A stretch of DNA of 21,669 bases. Source: Limnoraphis robusta CS-951 (GTDB taxonomy: Bacteria > Cyanobacteriota > Cyanobacteriia > Cyanobacteriales > Microcoleaceae). Where the stretch lies: assembly GCF_000972705.2 (NCBI RefSeq), contig NZ_LATL02000237.1, forward strand, positions 1-21,669, in the 5' to 3' direction. The notes beneath the pieces are model-generated. The model saw only the letters and a program-made list of their open reading frames with translations. It searched no databases and was not told the DNA's origin. The position numbers were made by a program, and so were the translations under genes. Each line of letters begins with the position of its first letter. Positions within the stretch are counted from its first letter, which is position 1. This document shows positions 8,242 through 15,236 of the stretch, one piece after another.

Positions 8242-9072
8242 TTATTGAGCGCCACGAACTTGCCAAAGCTTTACTTTAGCGTAATCCGAGGCTTTACTGA
8301 TCCGAATCCCGGCAGATGCCATGTAAGCAATTTCGGGATAAAATTGGGCGGGGGGTTTTTCCGGGCCTCTTGCCATTTGAGTGGCGATCCGAATTAAACT
8401 GGGTTCCATTTGCAAGGCCATGATCATACTCTTGAGATTGCCACTGGCTCCGGCATGAACAGCACCCCGCAACCGTCCCCAAACCATAATATCTCCATCG
8501 GCGATTACTGTACTTCCGGGATTGACATCCCCGACTATGACAATTGTACCCGGATGTTTCACCTCCATGCCTGAACGCAGAGTCGTTTGCAAGTAAAGCG
8601 GATCAGCTTGGGGCGAAGCTTTGTCTGTCGGGGTTTGATTGAGTGTATTTCGATCACTGTCTTGATCAACGGAGTAACCTACTGTTGCTGCGGCGACTGC
8701 GGTTTGTCGGCGTGAGGTTTGAACTCGCTTCAGTTGCAGTTGTGCGTTGGTTAAGGCTTCTGCGATATCTTGCAGTTGACGCACGTCTAAAAGTCGATTT
8801 CCGGCGATCAGATGGACTTCGGTGTCGGGTTGCCAAGCGTGTTCACTGCCGTTTATTCTATGTTTGAGCTGTTGCCAGAGTTCTGTCCATTGGCTACTTG
8901 TGGGGAAATCACTCTCGTCTTTTTTATTAGAAATTTCCGAGGGTAAAATCAACAACAGTCGTCCATCGCTACTCTGAAACCGAACTTGCTGGCTGATCTC
9001 AACTTCAGGTTGTGCAGGTAGGTCTTCAGGTGTAACAGTCGTGGAGGAGGAGGTGTCAGATTGCATGATCAT
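8242..9072 (-). CDS. minC: Septum site-determining protein MinC
   Basis: A 276-residue protein. The C-terminal half (about 165-270) is the MinC beta-helix domain with the hallmark GDVNPGSTVIADGDIMVWG, RGAVHAGASGN and YPEIAYM-type residues that bind MinD. The N-terminal part (about 25-110), which should inhibit FtsZ assembly, is divergent and is joined by a Ser/Thr/Gln-rich linker. The ATG at 9072 sits in a palindromic TGCATGATCATGCG; a second in-frame ATG lies 6 bp inside, so the exact start is uncertain. It is the first gene of the min cluster and is divergent from the haloperoxidase gene. Confidence 0.94.
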   Translation of the reverse strand: MIMQSDTSSSTTVTPEDLPAQPEVEISQQVRFQSSDGRLLLILPSEISNKKDESDFPTSSQWTELWQQLKHRINGSEHAWQPDTEVHLIAGNRLLDVRQLQDIAEALTNAQLQLKRVQTSRRQTAVAAATVGYSVDQDSDRNTLNQTPTDKASPQADPLYLQTTLRSGMEVKHPGTIVIVGDVNPGSTVIADGDIMVWGRLRGAVHAGASGNLKSMIMALQMEPSLIRIATQMARGPEKPPAQFYPEIAYMASAGIRISKASDYAKVKLWQVRGAQ

Positions 9073-9612
9073 GCGTGATTATGTCTAGCACTGAGACGTT
9101 CAAAAGCCGATCACTCAACAGCGACATTTTCGGCTTGATTATTTTAACAGGAATTGGTCGTCCTCGGTCGTGATCGAGTCTTATGCCCTTAGATTTAACT
9201 GCTGATCACCTGAAGCGGATCGCCCTGTGTCTAGAGAGAGATTACAAAGTTTTGTAAATTTTTTGAAATCTACTCCACCATTTCTAGAAAATATTCCAAA
9301 AGTCAATTTCTTATGGAGTAAACTGCTTTTTAAACCGCTATCTTGCACGTTCTCTCCAGGTGCAGCTTGCAACTGTATCAGGAATTGCTTCAGCTTCAAT
9401 TGGCAAATTGGCATAACTTGCCACAGTCACACCCTATATTGCATTTAAGTAGGCAGACTGTTCTGCGATTTTAGGCAAAATCTGTAAAAAATCAAGTTTG
9501 GTTTGATTTTCCAAGGATTTCAGCAGAAATCTGCATAAGCTCTCAAGTCTAAGACATACATTATGTTAGGAAGACCTGAAGCTGATTATCGGTGAGGGAT
9601 TCCTCCAAAAAA
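9073..9612. promoter_or_regulatory. Divergent intergenic region between minC and the haloperoxidase gene
   Basis: 540 bp with no supported gene; the two overlapping frames near 9181-9448 are opposite each other and have no recognisable domain. It must hold the promoters of minC (leftward) and of the haloperoxidase (rightward). TGTTAAAATAATC on the minus strand near 9140-9152 offers a -10-like TAAAAT for minC, and CATTATGTT near 9557 offers one for the haloperoxidase. Both assignments are weak. Confidence 0.35.
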
Positions 9613-11799
9613 ATGAAGCCAAACTTCACTTTGGCCCCAAAATTACCTTTATTTTTCACCCTCAATCCTAAAATGGTTACTTCAGAAAGTCAAATCAACT
9701 CTGTGGATCTGATTCTTGATCCTGAACATCAAGGTGTTTCGGTCAACGATCCTTCCCCCACAATTTCTGTACTTTGGGATAAAGCCGCTCAACAAGCCGT
9801 TATCGAAACCAAAGTCGGCCCTACTATTGCGTCTCGTGCTTATAGTATCGTTCATACCGGGATGTTTGATGCTTGGGCTGCTTACGATGAAACAGCGATC
9901 GCCACTCAATTGGGAGATGAACTCCAACGTCCGGAAGCTGAAAACACCGATGCAAATAAAACAGAGGCGATGAGTTATTCCGCCTATCGGGTGTTAACTG
10001 AGTTATTCCCGGAGCAAGTCGAGATTTTTGATGGGTTAATGCTAGAACTCGGCTTTGACCCCAACAATACCACAACCGATACCACAACACCGGCCGGAAT
10101 TGGCAATGTCACAGCAGAAGCTTTACTGGAATTTCGCCGTCAAGACGGTTCTAACCAACTCAATGACTACGCCAATACCACAGATTATAAACCCGTTAAC
10201 ACCCCCGAACAAGTTGTCGATCTAGAATCTTGGACACCGGAACATATTCCTGTCCATAACCCTGATGCTCGCCTGCAAGAGTTTTTAACACCGCATTGGG
10301 GTGAAGTTACTCCCTTTGGTTTAGACTCGGGTGATCAGTTGCGCCCTGAAGCACCGGAACCGTTTTTGTTAGTAGAAGGCGAGGTAGACTTAGAAGCGCG
10401 TACCATTACCCTAGCGGATGGGGCTGTTGTTAATATTAGCCGCGATCTTGTCGGAACGATTATTAACCCTGAATTTATCGCCCAAGCTGAAGAAGTTGTC
10501 GAAATCAGTGCTAATCTTACTGATGAACAAAAACTGATTGCTGAATTCTGGGAAAATGGCGGTGGAACGGCTTTCCCCCCTGGAACTTGGATGACTTTCG
10601 GACAATATACTTCCGCTCAAAATGATCATTCTATTGATCAAGATGCGAAGTTATTCTTCACGCTTGGAAATGCTGTTTTTGATGCAGGTGTCGCCACTTG
10701 GGAAACGAAGACTTTTTATAACTATACTCGCCCGGTACGTTTGGTGCGAGAATTGGGTGAATTGGGCTTAATTGGAGAGTTTAACGAAGAATTGGGCGGT
10801 TATGCTATTGAAGCTTGGGCAGGCCCAGAACAAGGCACTCAAACCATTTTAGCCACAGATTTCACCACTTATCAAACACCCGGTAGTGATGTCTCTCCAC
10901 CCTTTGCTGAATATACTTCTGGACACAGTGCCTTTAGTGCGTCGGCCGCTACAATTTTAGAATTGGTAACGGGAAGTGATAGTTTTGGCGGTTCTATTAC
11001 CTTTGAACCCGGTCAGTCTCGTTTTGAACCGGGCTTCACCCCGCAACAAGAATTGACTCTGGCTTGGGATACGTTTTCTGAGGCGGCTGACGAAGGGGGA
11101 ATTTCTCGCCTCTATGGAGGAATTCACTTTGAAGATGGTGACTTAAATGGTCGGACGTTAGGACAGGGCGTGGCGACGGAGGTTTTTGAACAAGCTCAAT
11201 TCTACATTGAGGGCGGACAAGAGCAAAATATTCTTTTTGGTAGCCGAGAAGGGGATGAACTCATTGGCACCAATGAAGATGAGAAATTATACGGTCGTTC
11301 GGGTAATGATACCATTGCGGGCGGTTTGGGCGACGATCAAATCTTTGGCGGTGATGGGGATGATGTTTTGCGGGGCGATCGCAACCAACGTTCTCCCGGT
11401 GGGGCTGTTGGTGGTAATGATACCATTTCTGGCGGTCTGGGTAACGATCGCATTGGCGGTAAAGGTGGAAATGACGCCCTTTATGGCGATGAAGGTGACG
11501 ATCAAATTTGGGGCGATCATGGCGATGATTTACTCTCGGGCGGTTTAGGCAATGATACCGTTACGGGTGGTCAAGGTAATGATACTTTTGTTGTGGCAGT
11601 TGGTCAAGGAACAGATCTGATTGCTGACTTTAATATTGGTAAGGACTTGATCGGTTTGGCGAATGGTTTAGAATTCGGTCAGTTATCTTTCAATCTGAAT
11701 GGTAACAGTACGCAGCTTGTTTTGGGTGATGAAACCTTAGCTATTTTGAATGGTTTCACTGGAAGTTTAACGGTTAATAATTTTGTTGCTGTTGTCTAA
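9613..11799 (+). CDS. Vanadium-dependent haloperoxidase-like protein with C-terminal RTX repeats
   Basis: 728 residues from the ATG at 9613 (SD-like GAGGGA at 9594-9599). A GTG at 9592 would add 7 residues. The catalytic part (about 40-535) is a PAP2/vanadium haloperoxidase fold. The vanadate-binding set is complete: K366 and R373 (KTFYNYTRPV), S436-G437-H438 (YTSGHSAFSA), R499 and H505 (SRLYGGIHFED). The K-x6-R and R-x5-H spacings equal those of fungal vanadium chloroperoxidase. The C-terminal 190 residues carry GGxGxD nonapeptides and end in a DF-x-GKD/LxLANGL terminal domain, the usual type I secretion signal, so the protein is probably exported and calcium-bound. Expected chemistry is peroxide-dependent oxidation of halide, with bromide or chloride not predictable. 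No type I secretion genes are in the window. A phosphatase role is the alternative but less likely, given the residue set. Confidence 0.88.
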   Translation: MKPNFTLAPKLPLFFTLNPKMVTSESQINSVDLILDPEHQGVSVNDPSPTISVLWDKAAQQAVIETKVGPTIASRAYSIVHTGMFDAWAAYDETAIATQLGDELQRPEAENTDANKTEAMSYSAYRVLTELFPEQVEIFDGLMLELGFDPNNTTTDTTTPAGIGNVTAEALLEFRRQDGSNQLNDYANTTDYKPVNTPEQVVDLESWTPEHIPVHNPDARLQEFLTPHWGEVTPFGLDSGDQLRPEAPEPFLLVEGEVDLEARTITLADGAVVNISRDLVGTIINPEFIAQAEEVVEISANLTDEQKLIAEFWENGGGTAFPPGTWMTFGQYTSAQNDHSIDQDAKLFFTLGNAVFDAGVATWETKTFYNYTRPVRLVRELGELGLIGEFNEELGGYAIEAWAGPEQGTQTILATDFTTYQTPGSDVSPPFAEYTSGHSAFSASAATILELVTGSDSFGGSITFEPGQSRFEPGFTPQQELTLAWDTFSEAADEGGISRLYGGIHFEDGDLNGRTLGQGVATEVFEQAQFYIEGGQEQNILFGSREGDELIGTNEDEKLYGRSGNDTIAGGLGDDQIFGGDGDDVLRGDRNQRSPGGAVGGNDTISGGLGNDRIGGKGGNDALYGDEGDDQIWGDHGDDLLSGGLGNDTVTGGQGNDTFVVAVGQGTDLIADFNIGKDLIGLANGLEFGQLSFNLNGNSTQLVLGDETLAILNGFTGSLTVNNFVAVV

Positions 11800-11805
11800 T
11801 TATAG

Positions 11806-11831
11806 TGGGGGGCATTCTTTACAAGCCCCCA
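11806..11831 (+). terminator. Hairpin after the haloperoxidase gene
   Basis: TGGGGGGC pairs with GCCCCCA across an 11-nt loop, 7 bp after the stop codon. No T tract follows, so it may stabilise the mRNA end or work as a weak terminator. Confidence 0.5.
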
Positions 11832-12345
11832 GTCACAAGCGCCTAAAGTTCAGGTTTATTCCTAAACTCCGAGTCAGTTTATCCCTAATCTTTAGTATAG
11901 GTTAAAAACTGAACCATAGGCTAGTGCCTTTTTTGGGTTTATTCCTGTACAATGATTTTACAGAGAATCAGCGCGAAAAGCCTAAACCCTTGGTTGTTTA
12001 ACCTATAGCAGTTCGCACTGGTATATTGACAAATGCACGGAAAAATAATTGCCAAAAGCCTACTAACTATACCGAGCTTTTTCCTTCCTTTTGCCTCTTG
12101 CCTTTTGCCTCTTGCCTAGCGCGAAGCGCTATAGAAGTAGTCGGACTCAATTAAAATGTTCTCTGAGGTTAGGCAAAAGCTGATTTAGCAATAGACAAAC
12201 GCGAACAGAAAAGGGTTTCAGGATTGTTCGGGTTTGCTTAACCATCGAGCCATTTATTGATGTCCTAATACTTCCAAATGTGACTGTTATCACCCTACAA
12301 GTCAACCGGATTGAGTTCTTGTTTAATCATTCATTCGCAAGCATT
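11832..12345. other. Noncoding region with repeats between haloperoxidase and membrane protein
   Basis: About 510 bp without a gene. It holds a stem-prone segment (CTAAAG at 11844 against CTTTAG at 11891; GTTCAGGTTT against AAAACTGAAC near 11909), a duplicated TTTATTCCT phrase (11855 and 11938), the MITE at 12004-12133, and the leader of the downstream gene. No RNA gene is recognisable. Confidence 0.5.
12004..12133. mobile_element. TATAGC-family miniature element
   Basis: 130 bp bounded by TATAGCAGTTCGC (12004-12016) and, inverted, TATAGCGCTTCGC (12121-12133), matching 11 of 13 positions. The outer TA suits a TA target duplication. The interior has the polypyrimidine tandem TTGCCTCTTGCCTTTTGCC, typical of cyanobacterial intergenic repeats. 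No transposase. It shares its terminal TATAGC with the insertion in the RTX gene. Confidence 0.65.
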
Positions 12346-12903
12346 ATGTTTACCTTAGATACTCCTTCACTCCCTCATGTTTTAGGAATTTTGGCGTTAA
12401 TCAGCTATGTGATTACATTGTCGCCAACTATTCTGAGAATTGTCTTTCCTCAAACGCGACAAACCGGAATTCCTAAAATTCTCCTCAAACAACGACGTCT
12501 AATTGGAATTATATCGTTTGGGTTTGCCATCGCTCATGGGTATTTATTGGTTCGTCAACGTAGTATTGACTTGTTCGATTTAAAAACGTCTTGGATTTAC
12601 ATTCAAGGTGTTTTAACCTTCACGATTTTTGCCATTCTTGCGATTACTTCTAATGACTGGAGTGTGAAAAAGCTCAAGAAAAATTGGAAGAAAATTCATC
12701 AACTAACCTATTTTGCCATCTTTCTTTTGACTTGGCACGTTTGGGATAAAATGTCGGGTCATTGGACTTATATCACTCCCATTGCCATGATTTTAATGAC
12801 GGGAACAACAGTGTTATTCTTGGTGCGGATGTGGATGGAAAATCAAGGAAAAAACAAACCCAAAAAGCCTATTAATCAAAAGGCTATTCCCCAAAATTCT
12901 TGA
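12346..12903 (+). CDS. Ferric reductase-like transmembrane protein (haem b, MsrQ-like)
   Basis: 185 residues from the ATG at 12346. The frame opens at a GTG at 12280, but the extra 22 residues look unlike the family. There are five hydrophobic segments, roughly at residues 9-30, 50-68, 82-101, 119-136 and 144-166. Candidate haem-ligating histidines are in AIAHGYL (segment 2) and in KIHQLTY and LTWHVW (segment 4), the usual pattern of the ferric-reductase-like/YedZ domain. Preceding RRLIGI is also characteristic. There is no FAD/NAD domain, so it is a stand-alone membrane electron-transfer subunit whose partner is not adjacent (no MsrP-like gene in the window). The C-terminus is a basic cytoplasmic tail. 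No strong SD. Confidence 0.75.
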   Translation: MFTLDTPSLPHVLGILALISYVITLSPTILRIVFPQTRQTGIPKILLKQRRLIGIISFGFAIAHGYLLVRQRSIDLFDLKTSWIYIQGVLTFTIFAILAITSNDWSVKKLKKNWKKIHQLTYFAIFLLTWHVWDKMSGHWTYITPIAMILMTGTTVLFLVRMWMENQGKNKPKKPINQKAIPQNS

Positions 12904-13010
12904 TTTGATTTACCCAGCAGCTAAAACTTGACTGAATCTTATTAGTTTCCCTTCTCTAAACTTCGTTTTGCTGTTCATTACTACTCACATTTACCACAGA
13001 GAAAATTACT

Positions 13011-14402
13011 ATGATGCAGTCGCAACAACACCACTGGAAATATCCGACACTATTGACTCTTTCTACGATTACAATTGTTCTGGGTTTGAGTTGGCCGAAG
13101 CCTCAGTTTAAACCTTCTGTTTTTAGTGAACTCCAGACTCAAGAAGCCATACGTTTACCCGCTTCTCAAACACTCATCGGACATTCTACTTGGGTTTATG
13201 CAGTCACTATTTCTCCCAATAATCAATACCTTGCTAGTGCAAGTTATGACGGTACAATTAAAATTTGGAACCTGAAAACCGATCAACTTCTTCATAGCTT
13301 TTCAGGTCATACAGATGCGATTGAAACATTAACCATTAGTCCCGATAGCAAGATTCTTGTTAGTGGAGGTTGGGATAATCGGATCAGAGTTTGGAACCTA
13401 GAAACAGGTGAACTCATTCAGACTCTAAAAGGTCATGGAGAAGATGTCAAAAGTTTAGCGATTAGTTCCGATGGAAAATGGTTAGCAAGTGGAAGTGTAG
13501 ACCAAACCATTAAACTGTGGAATTTGTCAACTGGAAAAGAACATTTTTCACTCAAAACTTCAAATTGGGTTCGTTCAATTGTCTTTAGTCCTGACAATCA
13601 AACTTTAGTGAGTGGGAGTGAAAATGGATCGGTTCAAATTTGGTCATTAACGGATGGAAAACTCTTAGATACTCTAACTGCACATTCTCAAGCGGTTTGG
13701 TCTGTTGTATTGAGTCCTGATGGTCAAACGTTAGCCACTGCAAGTACCGACAAAACGATTAAATTATGGCAACTGAATACCCGACAATTAAAACATACTC
13801 TTAAGGGACATTCTAGAGCGGTTTTGTCGTTAGCTTTTAGTCGAGATGGTAAAATTTTAGCCAGTAGTAGTTATGACAAAACGATTCGACTTTGGAACCA
13901 GAAAACAGGTGAAGAAATTGATCACTGGGAAGGTCATAAAAAGCCGATTTGGTCGGTTGTATTTAGTCCCGATAGTAAAATTTTAGCGAGTGGAAGTAGT
14001 GACGAAACGGTGAAGTTGTGGAAGATTTCTTCATTGGAAAAATTCCAACCCCGCCAGAGTACCCTATCGGCTGAGGTGAGTTCACAACCCCAACTGACTG
14101 CATCGGAAATTACAAACTCTAAGACGTTAGTAGAGTTAAATCAAATGTTGTACGAGGCGATTCATCAAAATTGGCAGTCTATAACGTTTAATGAAACTCT
14201 AGTTTATCGCGTCAAAGTCACTGCTGATGGAAGACTCATCTCTTATCAACCGATGAATGCTGCTGCTTCTGATTGGGTCACAGAAACGCCTTTAGAAAGC
14301 TTACGTCACAGGGGTATTTTACCGCAAGATTTGATTGAATTTGAAGTGGTGATGAAGCCTTCTGGGGTCTTAGAAGTTGCTCCGATTCAGGGATGGGATT
14401 AA
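13011..14402 (+). CDS. Membrane-anchored WD40-repeat protein with unknown C-terminal domain
   Basis: 463 residues; ATGATG start, so Met1 or Met2. A hydrophobic segment (about 12-28, YPTLLTLSTITIVLGLSW) is a signal anchor. Seven WD40 repeats follow (about 55-345), with GH dipeptides and WN/WK ends in nearly all; repeat 4 lacks GH and repeat 5 has AH. Seven blades make one complete beta-propeller, a protein-binding platform. The last 100 residues (LVELNQMLYEAIHQNW to APIQGWD) form a separate alpha/beta domain with YRVKVTADGRLISYQPMN; I recognise this kind of domain from other cyanobacterial proteins and it recalls TonB-C-like folds, but it has no function I can name. Partner and role are unknown. 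It is preceded 107 bp upstream by the ferric-reductase-like gene on the same strand. Confidence 0.88.
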   Translation: MMQSQQHHWKYPTLLTLSTITIVLGLSWPKPQFKPSVFSELQTQEAIRLPASQTLIGHSTWVYAVTISPNNQYLASASYDGTIKIWNLKTDQLLHSFSGHTDAIETLTISPDSKILVSGGWDNRIRVWNLETGELIQTLKGHGEDVKSLAISSDGKWLASGSVDQTIKLWNLSTGKEHFSLKTSNWVRSIVFSPDNQTLVSGSENGSVQIWSLTDGKLLDTLTAHSQAVWSVVLSPDGQTLATASTDKTIKLWQLNTRQLKHTLKGHSRAVLSLAFSRDGKILASSSYDKTIRLWNQKTGEEIDHWEGHKKPIWSVVFSPDSKILASGSSDETVKLWKISSLEKFQPRQSTLSAEVSSQPQLTASEITNSKTLVELNQMLYEAIHQNWQSITFNETLVYRVKVTADGRLISYQPMNAAASDWVTETPLESLRHRGILPQDLIEFEVVMKPSGVLEVAPIQGWD

Positions 14403-14565
14403 TCTTTCTTAAAGATTATTTCCTGAGAAGTGTATAACTTCTGCTGAAACCCCTATCTAGCCTGAACTTCTATTTTTTCGGGCTGGATCGGGCTATTGAT
14501 CCTCAAATTCTAATGCGATAAAATCGAAAAAGCTCAAATGGAATCATCAACTTAATACAGCGATT
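14403..14565. other. Spacer between WD40 and NADAR genes
   Basis: 163 bp. AGCCTGAA (14460) and TTTTCGGGCT (14475) can pair as AGCC/GGCT with a T-rich loop, and AAGTGTATAACTT is a small palindrome; either could end WD40 transcription. No clear promoter assignment. Confidence 0.3.
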
Positions 14566-15012
14566 ATGACGATTTATTTTTATAGTAGTCAAGAGGAACG
14601 TTACGGCTGTTTTTCTAATTTTTCATATCACGGTTTTGTACTAGATGAATTGTGGTGGCCGACAAATGAACATTATTTTCAAGCCCAAAAGTTTGTTTCT
14701 ACAGATCCAGATTGGTTTGAAAAAATTCGCACTGTTGAAACGCCTTCAAAATCAGCTAGAATGGGACGTAGCCGTGAACATCCTCTACGTTCAGACTGGG
14801 AAGAAGTCAAAGATGAAATTATGCAGAAAGTTGTCTTGTGTAAGTTTAAAACGCATGGGGATATTCGTGAAATTCTCCTATCAACAGGTGATGAATTAAT
14901 TATCGACAATTCTCCTGTTGATTATTATTGGGGTTGTGGTAAAGATGGCAGTGGAAAGAATAAACTCGGTGAGATTTTAATGGCGGTTCGGGAAATTTTA
15001 CGTCAGTCTTAA
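14566..15012 (+). CDS. NADAR-family (YbiA-like) protein
   Basis: A 148-residue single-domain protein, normal family length. Diagnostic motifs: FSNFS (17-21), WPTNEHYFQAQKF (31-43), the MGRSREHPLRSDWEEVKDEIM block, KFKTH, LLSTGDELIIDNSPVDYYWGCG (about 104-125) and NKLGEILMAVREIL. Bacterial YbiA-type members hydrolyse N-glycosidic bonds of early riboflavin intermediates; other NADAR proteins remove ADP-ribose from guanine in DNA and pair with DarT-like toxins. No toxin gene is adjacent and no riboflavin gene is near, so which role applies is open. It is a monocistronic gene by context. The ATG at 14566 lacks a visible SD. Confidence 0.9.
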   Translation: MTIYFYSSQEERYGCFSNFSYHGFVLDELWWPTNEHYFQAQKFVSTDPDWFEKIRTVETPSKSARMGRSREHPLRSDWEEVKDEIMQKVVLCKFKTHGDIREILLSTGDELIIDNSPVDYYWGCGKDGSGKNKLGEILMAVREILRQS

Positions 15013-15070
15013 CGAATTGTTGTTGTTTTTACCCAAAAGGCGCATGATTGACATTTTTTGAGTAGGAAAC

Positions 15071-15098
15071 TCACCACCAAGACACCAAGACACAAAGA
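15071..15098. repeat. Short tandem heptamer-type repeat (CCAAGACA)
   Basis: ACCACCAAGACACCAAGACAC is a short tandem repeat of the kind scattered through filamentous cyanobacterial genomes. It lies in the 224-bp gap between the NADAR gene and the terminator of the DUF4912 gene. Confidence 0.6.
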
Positions 15099-15176
15099 TT
15101 TCTCTGTGTTGAACGGGGTTAGTGAGGAAGCTGTCCTAACTTCCCCTCGTCATGCTATGATCTCTAAAAAATAGTC

Positions 15177-15209
15177 AAAAAAATGCTGTCAGCATCCGGC
15201 TAACAGCAT
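15177..15209 (-). terminator. Intrinsic terminator of the DUF4912 gene
   Basis: Read on the minus strand: ATGCTGT-T-AGC-CGGAT-GCT-G-ACAGCAT followed directly by seven T (15177-15183 complement). The stem is 7 bp plus an inner 3 bp, 28 bp after the stop codon. Outer AAAAATAGT and ACTATTTTT (15169 and 15220 regions) extend the fold. Confidence 0.85.
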
Positions 15210-15236
15210 AACTTTGATCACTATTTTTAAGTTGTT

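Noticed and set aside
9181..9448. Two opposite frames of 73-77 codons in the minC-haloperoxidase gap
   Set aside because: They overlap each other on opposite strands, lack SD sequences, and show no domain or membrane pattern worth calling.
11186..11548. 120-codon plus-strand frame inside the haloperoxidase gene
   Set aside because: It is an out-of-frame reading of the GGxGxD repeats, which are repetitive and stop-poor in several frames.
12280..12345. N-terminal extension of the ferric-reductase-like protein from a GTG codon
   Set aside because: The 22 extra residues are not part of the membrane domain, and the ATG at 12346 gives the expected short N-terminus, although no strong SD is seen for either.
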